Notes: generated by a model from the sequence alone, not told the origin. 64,000 bases of DNA from DAISWO01 sp036826295 (GCA_036826295.1 DAISWO010000003.1:1-64000), one strand, 5' to 3'. Shown: positions 34,765 through 43,544, numbered from the stretch's first letter. Numbers and translations: made by a program.

Positions 34765-35463
34765 ATGAGCACCGAAAAACTATCAGACGATATCCTAACC
34801 GATGACTCTGCAATTAACATACCTAATCTAAATGCTTGGCGGTGGCGTGTACAGCGAGTCCTGAATCTGCGTGACGAGGCTAAACAACCGGATATAGATC
34901 AATTTTTGGAAAGAGGAAGAAACGCCACATTATCACACATCTTTGATCGTGCTTCTTTAACACGACGAGGAATTAAAGAATCAGTTGACAACTTAAGAGT
35001 GCCAGATACATTCCCACTAGTAAAAGATACAAAAGATGATGCAGGCAGAAATATCACAAGTGTCCGGCTTAATCTTCCAGCAACCTTTATGGGATTATTG
35101 ACTTCAAATGCAAATCTCCAAGCCGACCTATTAACTAGGCCATACGGTTCAAACCCCCATAGTTCCAGTCAAACTCTAGAAGATCTCGAATCAGTACTTG
35201 CTATGACGCAATCTGGAAGCCTATTTGAAATTCCCGCATTCTCAGACGAAGTTACGACTCAAGTAGAGCAAGACGTAAGACCAAAGCTTGTTTGGCCACC
35301 AAGTTTTAATGGGCTCATTGAGGCTACAGCACAAGCTGATGAGATACAGACCCGTAAACAAGTTAGTGCTTACCTTGATGAAATACGAGCCCTACCGCTG
35401 GGGATGATAGGGGACCAACTAGCCCTTCATGGACTCTATAGTGCAACATTAGAAGATCTTTAA
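34765..35463 (+). CDS. Uncharacterised soluble protein
   Basis: 232 residues, helical, no motif recognised. Parts that may help a search: NLNAWRWRVQRVLNLRDEA and LPLGMIGDQLALHGLYSATL. It starts 18 nt after the sigma4-HARE gene on the same strand and may be read from its promoter; a TATTAC box just before the ATG could also serve. It is the last + gene before the orientation switch. Confidence 0.5.
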   Translation: MSTEKLSDDILTDDSAINIPNLNAWRWRVQRVLNLRDEAKQPDIDQFLERGRNATLSHIFDRASLTRRGIKESVDNLRVPDTFPLVKDTKDDAGRNITSVRLNLPATFMGLLTSNANLQADLLTRPYGSNPHSSSQTLEDLESVLAMTQSGSLFEIPAFSDEVTTQVEQDVRPKLVWPPSFNGLIEATAQADEIQTRKQVSAYLDEIRALPLGMIGDQLALHGLYSATLEDL

Positions 35464-36170
35464 CTTCGATTCTTAATTACAGTCCTTAGTATAAAAATTA
35501 AATACTAATTCGTTTTACAAACATTTTACGAACACTAATGTAGGCAACTAAGTTTAAGTAACATATTATACTCAACGAATGTATAGGGCAGTCCTAGAAA
35601 TAACACTAACTTAAAAACTTCAACAAAATTTGGTTACAAAATATAGCTAAGTTTGGACGGAAGAGTACTCAAATCTACATATATACATTACGTCGCACAA
35701 TGTATATTTTGCGACGTTGTATATGTACTGATAGTTGATTGACTATACCTTCCTAACGGGGGAGTTTTAGATAAGTTCTCTGCAAACTTCAAGAACTCCG
35801 GCTAATACTCTTTTAATACTTGATACCTAGTTAGTTGTTTTTTGGCTACACTGGCTCTTTAAGCCTGTGTCTATATTTAATACAACAAACATATAGTTAT
35901 CCACATGTGAATGTTTGCTTTTTAGCTATTTCGTGTTCTTTTATATGTTTTTTCTTATTCCCCTTCACTAACTAACATTTCACGAAAATTTGACATTTCA
36001 CGATTGCGACGTTTTAGTATAGTTTTTTTGATCTTCTAATATAATAGTTATACTGAACATTTTACGAACACTAGGGTAGAGTACAGTAGAGGCTACCCGG
36101 ACATAAGTTTGCGACCGTATAACTTTGCACGAGCAGACAACGGGATCTAATCGTAGACTATCGCGGGCTG
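35464..36170. other. 707-bp non-coding gap between convergent genes
   Basis: AT-rich. It contains an 18-bp direct repeat (35520-35537 and 36056-36073), two further ACATTTCACGA units (35975-35985, 35993-36003), a 28-bp palindrome inside a longer inverted repeat (35676-35728), one perfect DnaA-box sequence TTATCCACA (35897-35905), several TATAAT/TATACT boxes near 36020-36055, and a GGGTAG/CTACCC hairpin near 36074-36099. No gene found. Gaps of this size are not expected between convergent genes in so compact a genome. Confidence 0.7.
35690..35717. other. 28-bp palindromic dif-like site (candidate XerCD site)
   Basis: 11-bp arms ACGTCGCACAA and TTTTGCGACGT around a 6-bp centre TGTATA; the centre is that of E. 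coli dif as I remember it, and 14 of the 16 central bases match. Outer bases match poorly. Arms of TACATATATAC/GTATATGTA extend the dyad (35676-35727). Confidence 0.45.
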
Positions 36171-37046
36171 CTACTTGTAGTATGCCCTCTCCTCTACCCT
36201 AACATCTATGTATTTTTTAGGAATTATATTATTTTTACCTAGGTATTTTATTGTAGAGATTGCCGTCCCTGACTGTAGGCGTACATCACCTGATAGGTTG
36301 TATTTTAAAACAAAGTCTTTCTTCTTTATTTTAACGACGAGTTCATTAGCGTTCTTCGAAAGTTCAAAATATTCAATTTCATACTTTTTTTGCGTCAACT
36401 GCGACTTAACTTCGTTAATAAAAACTATTTGATTTGTGGGAACCGCTTGATCGCCTATATTAATCGGTAGGCCCGATCTATCCTTAACAAGAACTAAAGA
36501 TTTATTGTCATCTTTAGAATCAGTTATTGCCCTACCCTTCTCATCCAAGACTAACTTCTGGCTCCCTGTCGACAATAGTGCTACAGGCTCTGCTATACGG
36601 ACATACACGACCGGAGACCTACTGATTATTGGTAATGCGACTGCAATATCGGTAGCTTCAGGAATAACTTCTAGAAGGTCATTCTGAATCTTATCAGTAT
36701 TAATTGTTATTTTTGTCCGATTAAAAATAGATGAGGATAAAAGTTCTGATGCCAATTTCTTGTACTTTTCAATATCATTTTCGGATGTGATTAGGCTATC
36801 ACTATTAACAATCTTAATTTCAGGAGTCGTCGTTAAACTCATAGTGTAGATAATACTGGCAATTATAACCAACACAGACAAATATAAAGGTATATTAGCA
36901 ATGAATTTTGGCGTTTTTTTCTTCGATTGTTCGTCCCGATTACCTCTGGAGTACCCAGCTTGTTCTCTATTTTGATAGTATGAAAAAATCTTTCTATTAT
37001 TGTCAGGATTCTGTGAGCTACGGCTTTTTTTAGATTTGTTAAACAT
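36171..37046 (-). CDS. ftsQ: FtsQ/DivIB-type division protein
   Basis: 291 residues. About 50 basic cytoplasmic residues, one membrane helix at about 55-73, then a POTRA-like region (IKIVNSDSLITSENDIEKYK) and a beta domain ending DVRVEERAYYK, as in FtsQ/DivIB. It would join FtsL in the division complex outside the membrane. Sequence is divergent, and the name rests on topology and its place after murG, the usual site of ftsQ in this cluster. Last gene of the run, next to the long gap. 5 nt after murG. Confidence 0.75.
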   Translation of the reverse strand: MFNKSKKSRSSQNPDNNRKIFSYYQNREQAGYSRGNRDEQSKKKTPKFIANIPLYLSVLVIIASIIYTMSLTTTPEIKIVNSDSLITSENDIEKYKKLASELLSSSIFNRTKITINTDKIQNDLLEVIPEATDIAVALPIISRSPVVYVRIAEPVALLSTGSQKLVLDEKGRAITDSKDDNKSLVLVKDRSGLPINIGDQAVPTNQIVFINEVKSQLTQKKYEIEYFELSKNANELVVKIKKKDFVLKYNLSGDVRLQSGTAISTIKYLGKNNIIPKKYIDVRVEERAYYK

Positions 37047-37051
37047 TGGGT

Positions 37052-38203
37052 TTATCCTGTTTTTGCGTTTTTTAGTATTAAATCTACAATTTCGCGTGTA
37101 GCGTTAGGACGGGCTAACAACCCAAGATTACTAGCCAATTTTTTAGAATAATCCTCATCCGCACAAATTTTATCGATAATACCCATTACGGTCTTGTATT
37201 CTAAATCAGATTCGTTAACAACCACAGCTGCTTCAGAATGCTCTAAATGCTGTGCATTCTTTGTTTGGTGACCACCCGTCAGCATTGGATTAGGTACAAC
37301 AATTATTGATTTCTTTTGTGATGCCAGTGCTGCAATAGTCGTTGCGCCAGCCCTAGTTATAATAACGTCAGAAGCACCTGTATACCTATAAAGATCGTTA
37401 AAAAAATCAGCTAATATCAAGCGTTGCCTTGCCTTACTTGATAAATTATCATAGAGCTTACTGCTTAGTGAACCGGTTTGATGGATAACAAAAATATTTT
37501 CATCCTCGACTAGCATCCGCGCCATTATTGGTTCAAGGGCTGTATTTAATCGCGCAGCGCCCAGGCTGCCACCAGTAATACATATCACTCTAGACTTGTG
37601 AGGAATCAATAGATCATCTCGAAAACGATTCTTGTCAGCTATTGATACCGATTTAAATTGGCCGTCAATTGGTATTCCAGTAAAACTAGTTTTCGATTTA
37701 TTATAATCGTAATAATCTACAGGCATACCAACAGCGTGCCAAGAAGCCCATCTGGCAATTATCTTATTCGCAAGTCCAGGAACGGTGTCAGAATCATGAG
37801 TTATATACTTTGTACCGGTCACTTTACAGGCGACTCCTAGAGGAACGCCAACAAAACCCCCTTTGATAAACGCAATATCTGGTTTTTCTTTACGTACTAA
37901 CAGTACACTTTGAAAAATCCCAACTATCATAAAAAAGAAATCACGGATATTTAGAGCAAGCGTCTTTAAATCACTTATAATCTTTAGCCAACTCTCGCCA
38001 TGATACCTGCGGAACTTCCCTGCCCTAACAGTTCTAATTTCGTCAAATACCTCAGATTCAACCGCCATTTTAACAAACTTACCGCTTTTTTCACCAACAT
38101 ATACTAAACGACATGTCTTGCTACTTTTTCTAAGCTCCTGCGCGACGGCTAACAACGGGGCTACGTGGCCTCCGCTCCCCCCGCCTACCAGTAATATGGT
38201 CAT
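37052..38203 (-). CDS. murG: UDP-GlcNAc transferase MurG
   Basis: 383 residues. LVGGGSGGHVAPLLAVAQEL at the start, FIKGGFVGVPLG, ITGGSLGAARLN and ITRAGATTIAAL near the C-terminal nucleotide site: a GT-B transferase that makes lipid II at the inner membrane face. The start at ATG 38203 is fixed by GGAGGAG 6-7 nt upstream; an earlier in-frame start at 38227 would place this site inside the gene. The first 74 nt overlap ftsW in another frame, and the ribosome site is made by ftsW codons. Confidence 0.95.
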   Translation of the reverse strand: MTILLVGGGSGGHVAPLLAVAQELRKSSKTCRLVYVGEKSGKFVKMAVESEVFDEIRTVRAGKFRRYHGESWLKIISDLKTLALNIRDFFFMIVGIFQSVLLVRKEKPDIAFIKGGFVGVPLGVACKVTGTKYITHDSDTVPGLANKIIARWASWHAVGMPVDYYDYNKSKTSFTGIPIDGQFKSVSIADKNRFRDDLLIPHKSRVICITGGSLGAARLNTALEPIMARMLVEDENIFVIHQTGSLSSKLYDNLSSKARQRLILADFFNDLYRYTGASDVIITRAGATTIAALASQKKSIIVVPNPMLTGGHQTKNAQHLEHSEAAVVVNESDLEYKTVMGIIDKICADEDYSKKLASNLGLLARPNATREIVDLILKNAKTG

Positions 38204-39377
38204 TATTGACTCCTCCTTCCTCCTCACGAATTACCCTATACGACGTATACCTCGAGACGCTAAATACAACACCTACCGATACAGCTACAAATATTATACT
38301 AGTACCTCCATAACTTACATACGGAAGCGTAATCCCCTTAAGTGGCAATAAGCCCGTCATTGCACCAATATTGATTAAAGCTTGGGTGCTGAGCCACGCA
38401 AGCACCCCCGTAGTCAGCAGTCTCATATAGTCGTTTGGTGTATGCTCGATGATTTTGATTAATCTAGAAAACAATAGAATATATAGCCCAATAAGGACCA
38501 CCGAACCAACAAAACCGAATTTTTCACCATAAATGGCAAATATTGAATCATTAGCAGCTTCTGGTAAATAGCCGTAGGCCTGCACCCCACTACCAATACC
38601 CTGCCCGAACATTCCACCAGAACCAACGGCAATTAAGGCCTGACAAGACTGATAGCCTGCATTCTGACAATCACTAGCTGGGTTTAAAAAAGTATTAAGC
38701 CTACTTCTTCTATAACTACTGGTTGATATAGCAAGAGTAACGCCCACTAGAATAATTGCACCGGCCACAGCGACTTTTTTCATAGGCATCCCTGCCACGT
38801 ATGTCATCGATATTACGATTGCAATCATAACCGCCGCAGAACCAAGATCGCTTTGCACTACAGCCACCACAAAACCAATCACAGCAATAGCTAGACCAAG
38901 CGGCTTCAATGTATCATTCCAGTCTGACAAAGTACCTCGTTTGATTCGATCTGCCAAGAACCCAGCCAACCAAATTACTAACGCAAACTTGATTAACTCA
39001 GCAGCTTGAAAAGAAAACCCTCCTATTTGTACCCATCGATAAGCACCATTAACCTGCTCACCGAATAGTCTTACGGCAACTGAAGCCCCAAATGCTAATA
39101 ATAGTACTGGTTTCTCAATTTTTCTCCATATCTGAGGTTTTAGATTTGCGGTAATCAAAAATGCAGCAAAACCCATTAAAATTGCAATAGCCTGCTTCGA
39201 TACGTAATAATTATCACTAACATTGTTCGTTGCACTAAGAGCCGGGCTAATCGCAAAAACAATAACCAGACCAATAGCCATTAATATGCTGCTAAGGATT
39301 GGCAATAAATAATCGGGCTTGTGTCGTCTAGAATATTCAGTGGTCGAATCTAGTGGCCTTCGCGCGTAAGAGTTCAT
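38130..39377 (-). CDS. ftsW: SEDS-family glycosyltransferase FtsW
   Basis: 415 residues, about ten membrane helices. Family marks: LLAFGASVAVRLFGEQVNGA, SDLGSAAVMIAI with the conserved Asp, and the LPEAANDSIFAIYGEKFGF segment (FtsW/RodA/SpoVE pattern). It polymerises glycan strands with its partner PBP, encoded just upstream. The C-terminal 30 residues are polar and overlap murG by 74 nt. TATAAT occurs in the 66-bp gap before it, so an internal promoter for ftsW-murG-ftsQ is possible. Confidence 0.95.
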   Translation of the reverse strand: MNSYARRPLDSTTEYSRRHKPDYLLPILSSILMAIGLVIVFAISPALSATNNVSDNYYVSKQAIAILMGFAAFLITANLKPQIWRKIEKPVLLLAFGASVAVRLFGEQVNGAYRWVQIGGFSFQAAELIKFALVIWLAGFLADRIKRGTLSDWNDTLKPLGLAIAVIGFVVAVVQSDLGSAAVMIAIVISMTYVAGMPMKKVAVAGAIILVGVTLAISTSSYRRSRLNTFLNPASDCQNAGYQSCQALIAVGSGGMFGQGIGSGVQAYGYLPEAANDSIFAIYGEKFGFVGSVVLIGLYILLFSRLIKIIEHTPNDYMRLLTTGVLAWLSTQALINIGAMTGLLPLKGITLPYVSYGGTSIIFVAVSVGVVFSVSRYTSYRVIREEEGGVNNDHITGRRGERRPRSPVVSRRAGA

Positions 39378-39443
39378 AGTGTTTTTCGATTTGTTAGTTT
39401 TTGTTTTTTATGGGACATATTTTATATATTAATTATACCTTTT

Positions 39444-41210
39444 CTAGCTTCTCGGCGACACAGCAAAGTTATTTATTAGCATGTCTACGCTAGAAGTAAA
39501 TATTGGCGCAGCGGCCTGAGCTCCTGCATAACCTGCTATTCCCGGCTCATTAACTCTAACTACAATTACATATTGAGGTTTATCCCCGCCAACAAATCCC
39601 ATAAACAGCCCATTAAATCTATCGTCATAATATCCACCTTCAGGTTTAGTTATTTGAGCCGTGCCGGTCTTTCCTCCTACCGAATAATTCGGCCGTAACT
39701 GTTTCATTTTGTAGAGCTGATAATTTTTATTGACAACCTGTTCCATGAACCCAACCAACGACTTACTAGTTGATGGACTCACGACGTTTTTTTTGACAAT
39801 AACTGGCTTACTATCATTACTCGTTCCATCTGGCTTGACTGTACTATCTACTAAAGACGGCTGATAATAAGTGCCTCCATTAATCGCTGCTGAGAGTGCG
39901 CCGCCCATTTGTAATGGAGTAGCAGACATACCCTGACCGAAAGAAGTGTTAGCAAACTGTATATTTAACCCATAGCCCTTCTTTGGATCAGGTATGAAGC
40001 CAGGTTCTTCATAGCCCTGTTCTATGTTTGTCTTTTTACCAAGCTGATAATGGTTGGTCATATAGTCATGCCAGGTAATTCGAGCTTGTTCATTTATTTT
40101 ACCGCCGCCCATTTGCATGAGTAGCCAAGTTGCTCCTGTATTTAGCGATAACGTTAGAATATCCGACACGCTTCGGGTTGCGGCACCACCATCTTCTTCA
40201 ATGTTCGTGATAGTTTCGTTATCGACTTTAAAAAAACTTGGGTCATAGTATGTTTGATTAGGCTTTATGGAACCATTATCTAATGCTGCAGCAGCCGTAA
40301 GTGGCTTCATGATAGATCCGACCTCGAGCGGAGCGCTAACCGTTCCGTTATTGAATACACTAATATCCTTAACTTCAGAAAATTTCGACGGGTCGTAACT
40401 CGGGTAATTTGCCATAGCTTTTATCTTTCCATTATTCGGGTCCATAATCAGCACACTACCTGATTTTGATCTTGCATTATCTAATCCAGTTTTTAAAATT
40501 TGTTCGAGTTGTTGTTGCATTGAAATATCTAACGATAAGACAATACGATCCCCGTCTATTGGTTTGGTTATAATATTATCCTCGTTAGCAACTAGTGGAA
40601 CACCTTGTGCGTCCGTGATTGCTTTTAATTGTCCGGGTGTTCCCTTCAATTTATCATCAAGTGCTTGTTCAATCCCATATTTTCCCTGAGCCTCATCATT
40701 AACAAATCCAAGAATCTGAGAAGCAAAATTACCTTGCGGGTATGTCCTTAGGGATTCAGCACGCGTTCCAACGCCCAAAATTTTTAATTCATCAATTTGT
40801 TTAGCTGTTTCCCTAGACAGCTTTTTCTTGAGTATGACGTATCTACTATCAGTCTTCATTGCTTTTTCGTATTCTGCCACAGATCCACCTACAACTCTTT
40901 GAATACGGTCTGCTGTATCTGGTAAATCAATTACATATTTCGGATCTACAAAGAGTGTAAATTTCTTTTCATTTAACACAATTGGGACTACTCTTTCCCC
41001 GTCATGGGCTTCTATTACGCCACGCACAGGCGCGATTTCATATTCCTTATACTGTCCCGATAACGCGGAAGTTTTATAATAATCGTGTTTGATAACTTGA
41101 AGATAAAAAAGTCTCAGTACAATTATTCCAAAGACGGCGACTATTAAGATATACCAAGTACGAATTCGAACTAAAGTATTTGGACTCGTCTGTCTACGAT
41201 TTGGGGTCAT
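39444..41210 (-). CDS. ftsI: Class B penicillin-binding protein (FtsI/PBP2 type)
   Basis: 588 residues. Membrane helix at about 18-38, dimerisation domain, then transpeptidase with S299-x-x-K (SIMK), S355-L-N and K514-T-G motifs all intact. It cross-links peptidoglycan at the septum, with FtsW as partner. No PASTA domains. It begins 5 nt after ftsL. In TM7-like cells, which live on host bacteria yet keep their own wall, an intact septal system is expected. Confidence 0.93.
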   Translation of the reverse strand: MTPNRRQTSPNTLVRIRTWYILIVAVFGIIVLRLFYLQVIKHDYYKTSALSGQYKEYEIAPVRGVIEAHDGERVVPIVLNEKKFTLFVDPKYVIDLPDTADRIQRVVGGSVAEYEKAMKTDSRYVILKKKLSRETAKQIDELKILGVGTRAESLRTYPQGNFASQILGFVNDEAQGKYGIEQALDDKLKGTPGQLKAITDAQGVPLVANEDNIITKPIDGDRIVLSLDISMQQQLEQILKTGLDNARSKSGSVLIMDPNNGKIKAMANYPSYDPSKFSEVKDISVFNNGTVSAPLEVGSIMKPLTAAAALDNGSIKPNQTYYDPSFFKVDNETITNIEEDGGAATRSVSDILTLSLNTGATWLLMQMGGGKINEQARITWHDYMTNHYQLGKKTNIEQGYEEPGFIPDPKKGYGLNIQFANTSFGQGMSATPLQMGGALSAAINGGTYYQPSLVDSTVKPDGTSNDSKPVIVKKNVVSPSTSKSLVGFMEQVVNKNYQLYKMKQLRPNYSVGGKTGTAQITKPEGGYYDDRFNGLFMGFVGGDKPQYVIVVRVNEPGIAGYAGAQAAAPIFTSSVDMLINNFAVSPRS

Positions 41211-41215
41211 GATTA

Positions 41216-41566
41216 TTAGTTAGAGACTGTGCCGGAGGGTGAAACAGGAGTCAAGTTTTTTGCGACTTCACTACTCTGTACTCGGTCAAGAGCTTGTAAT
41301 CTAGCAGATGCTACTTCTAGCTCGGCGTGTTCCTGTCTCAGCTGTGAATGTTTTTCGTTTAACGAATTAATTTTGTATCCGTAGGCGTTTGTTTTTGTTA
41401 TCTGCGCGAGATACAACAACCCTAAAATACAGGCTAATATTATTAAAATAATTGTATTGCTAACTGGACCGATTCCCTTTTTTTCTGAACGTAAGCTTGT
41501 CGTATTCTGATTTCTTTGGCCAAACCTTTGTTGTCTAGTCATCGACAATGAACTTGAATATGTCAT
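41216..41566 (-). CDS. ftsL: FtsL-like division protein
   Basis: 116 residues. A 35-residue basic N-terminus, one membrane helix at about 38-56, then a coiled coil (KINSLNEKHSQLRQEHAELEVAS with heptads) and a short tail. Size, topology and location between rsmH and ftsI identify FtsL/DivIC, though sequence similarity in this family is low. A second start at ATG 41542 is possible. Confidence 0.75.
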   Translation of the reverse strand: MTYSSSLSMTRQQRFGQRNQNTTSLRSEKKGIGPVSNTIILIILACILGLLYLAQITKTNAYGYKINSLNEKHSQLRQEHAELEVASARLQALDRVQSSEVAKNLTPVSPSGTVSN

Positions 41567-41669
41567 ATTTTTCTCGTTTAAAGTTTTTTATTTTTGCGAT
41601 CGTTCACTGCGGTGAGCACGTTATTTTGTCGTGCTCACCATTACTACTCTGGGTGCAGTATTCTCTACT
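41567..41669 (-). promoter_or_regulatory. Hairpin-rich leader before ftsL
   Basis: Minus strand: a perfect 10-bp hairpin GGTGAGCACG/CGTGCTCACC with 8-9 nt loop, preceded by TTCTCT/AGAGAA. No T run, so it is more likely an mRNA control or stability element than a terminator. Confidence 0.45.
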
Positions 41670-41729
41670 CTAGAGAACTTTCACCCGAACTTTGTATGCT
41701 CGGGAGCTGCTTCGTACCTGAATTGGCAT
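41670..41729 (-). CDS. Candidate 19-codon small ORF between rsmH and ftsL
   Basis: Starts at once after the rsmH stop (TGAATG) with AAGGAG 8 nt before the ATG. The product would be a basic peptide beginning MPIQVRSSSRAYK. The Shine-Dalgarno is as good as any in the window. It could be a leader peptide for ftsL; real translation is not shown. Confidence 0.35.
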   Translation of the reverse strand: MPIQVRSSSRAYKVRVKVL

Positions 41730-42650
41730 TCAACTTGCTCCTTCCTGTATTTTTATTTTTACTGCGGCTCGGAGTTTTGCACTCCGGGCGCGTGGATTTG
41801 AAACTAATTCCTGAGAACTGGCGCTAACCGGCTTTTTGGTCAATATTTTTACCCTACTTTCAAAGCCAGACTTCCCCTCGATATTTAAGAACCTTTTGAC
41901 AATCCTATCCTCGATACTATGAAACGAAATTACCACTAACCTTCCATCCGGCTTAAGAAGTTCTACCCAAATGGGTAGCGATTTCTTTAGGCTTTCAATT
42001 TCGTCATTGACGGCTATCCGAAGCGCTTGAAAAGTTTTTGTAGCAGGATTAATCTTTCTGTACCCAGCTCGTGGGACTGCTGACTCAATTAACTTTACTA
42101 GCTCAATCGTAGAATTAATTGGTCTATTCTTCACGATCTTGTTAGCGATCCGTTTAGCGTATTTCTCGTCTCCATATTCCTTTAGGATCTTTACGATTTC
42201 TGCTTCCTTGTAGTTATTCACTATATCGGATGCTGTAAAATCAGCAGACTGATCCATACGCATATCGAGAGGAGCGTCTTCCATAAATGAAAACCCTCTC
42301 TCTTTATTGTCAAAATGTTCCGAGGATACGCCCAAATCTGCAAGTATCATATCGAACTTTTTTTGATCTCGATATAATCTCGTACTTGCAGACAGATAAT
42401 CATCTTTAATGATTACTGCGTTTTTTTGACTAAACTTGTCGTTCAAATAGTTGATCGCTGTTTGATCTCTATCGACAAGTATTGTGTCCTCGTATGATAA
42501 GGTGCGCTTCAGCACTTCGCCCGAATGTCCGCCATATCCTGCAGTCAAATCAAGAAAGCTTTCGCCCTGACTTGGATTTAGGTATGACAGAACTTCGTTT
42601 AGAAGAACTGGAGTATGTATTTGGTGATCTTTGGTGATTTTTGTTTTCAT
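41730..42650 (-). CDS. rsmH: 16S rRNA (cytosine1402-N4)-methyltransferase
   Basis: 306 residues. Start HTPVLLNEVLSYL, SAM motif DLTAGYGGHSGEVL, DLGVSSEHFD, FQALRIAVNDE and VISFHSIEDRIVK: all typical of RsmH (MraW). It methylates C1402 in the ribosomal P site and stands second in the division cluster as usual. Full length. Unusually, 336 bp separate it from mraZ. Confidence 0.97.
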   Translation of the reverse strand: MKTKITKDHQIHTPVLLNEVLSYLNPSQGESFLDLTAGYGGHSGEVLKRTLSYEDTILVDRDQTAINYLNDKFSQKNAVIIKDDYLSASTRLYRDQKKFDMILADLGVSSEHFDNKERGFSFMEDAPLDMRMDQSADFTASDIVNNYKEAEIVKILKEYGDEKYAKRIANKIVKNRPINSTIELVKLIESAVPRAGYRKINPATKTFQALRIAVNDEIESLKKSLPIWVELLKPDGRLVVISFHSIEDRIVKRFLNIEGKSGFESRVKILTKKPVSASSQELVSNPRARSAKLRAAVKIKIQEGAS

Positions 42651-42986
42651 ATTTTTTATTTTGAAAGGTCACCTATTCAGCAATCAACTTTTTGTTTTGT
42701 ACGTTTTTGTTTTTGATTTTGTTAAGAACTAATTAGCCTGTTGATCATTGAAAGAATATATATTCGTTTAAAAAACCAATAAAGACTTCATTTCAAAACA
42801 TTCTAACTAATTCATTTGAGAGACTTTGTGTGAGGTGGAGTTTTGGGAGGTGTTTTAGTGTAAGGTACTAAGGTTTTTATGAGGTGGTTGCCTTCTTCCA
42901 CCTGTTGATTGCCGAATAGCTAACCTCGTTTATTTGGTTATTCTATTCGATCTGTAAATTGTTAATGTACTAACTGATCACGACTA
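42651..42986 (-). other. 336-bp leader or spacer between mraZ and rsmH
   Basis: No gene. Minus strand hairpins AGGTGG/CCACCT and AATAACC/GGTTA-type pairs lie in the first 100 nt, followed by A-rich sequence up to the rsmH start. These two genes usually sit almost end to end, so the gap may hold a promoter or mRNA control element. Confidence 0.4.
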
Positions 42987-43346
42987 TTATTTTGCTATTA
43001 GTCGCCAGTATTTTCCGGCTCGGACCGCTACTACATCTCGTGTTATTCCGGCAAAATCAAGCAAATGTTGTTCTAAGAGAACCCTGCCCTGTTTTTGATC
43101 TAAGGCTGCTTCACTTTTACCGCTACGAAACTGTACGTTTAGATCCGCCGTCTTCTCGTCTAGGATATTTCCTGCGAGTTGCGGTTCTACCAGTTCGTCC
43201 CAAACAGCTCTTGGATACAAGTGTAAATATTGCTTGAATCCCCTGGTTACGACTACTCCGCTAGCAAACTCAGTACGAAGCTCAGTCGGTATAGTTAACC
43301 GATGCTTGTCGTCGAGTCTCCTTTCGAAATAATCCACCGTTGCCAT
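42987..43346 (-). CDS. mraZ: Transcriptional regulator MraZ
   Basis: 119 residues, shorter than the usual 140-150. Two AbrB-like swapped-hairpin units: DDKHRLTIPTELR at residues 12-24 and LDQKQGRVLLEQHLL at about 81-95. It represses its own cluster by binding GTGGG repeats, four of which lie upstream. First gene of the division run. The loss is mainly in the C-terminal tail. Confidence 0.93.
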   Translation of the reverse strand: MATVDYFERRLDDKHRLTIPTELRTEFASGVVVTRGFKQYLHLYPRAVWDELVEPQLAGNILDEKTADLNVQFRSGKSEAALDQKQGRVLLEQHLLDFAGITRDVVAVRAGKYWRLIAK

Positions 43347-43448
43347 TGTTTGGTCAGTCCTTTTTTAATTGTTACTCGTGGTTTTTATTTTTTGCCTTTA
43401 CTACAAGCTATTTTGGCTAGCAGTTAAGGATTCGTTGGTTATGGGCTA

Positions 43449-43496
43449 ACCCACGTTTACCCACTGAGTCTCAATATACTACCCACTCCTACCCAC
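43449..43496 (-). promoter_or_regulatory. MraZ operator: four GTGGGT boxes
   Basis: Minus strand GTGGGT at 43496, 43486, 43464 and 43454: two pairs, each with a 10-bp period, 22 bp between inner boxes. The interval contains TAGTAT, a plausible -10 box. MraZ binding sites known elsewhere are GTGGG/TGGGN repeats at about 10-bp steps before mraZ. Confidence 0.75.
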
Positions 43497-43527
43497 ATGC
43501 AAGCATTTTTATCTGTTTCTTACATAC

Positions 43528-43536
43528 TTATCCACA
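43528..43536 (+). other. DnaA-box-like nonamer
   Basis: Exact TTATCCACA. A single box near the division promoter could be a DnaA control site; alone it does not mark an origin. Confidence 0.3.
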
Positions 43537-43544
43537 GTTTTGAC

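Noticed and set aside
35897..35905. Origin of replication, because of a perfect DnaA box
   Set aside because: Only one exact box in the gap, no dnaA or dnaN near, and genes converge rather than diverge.
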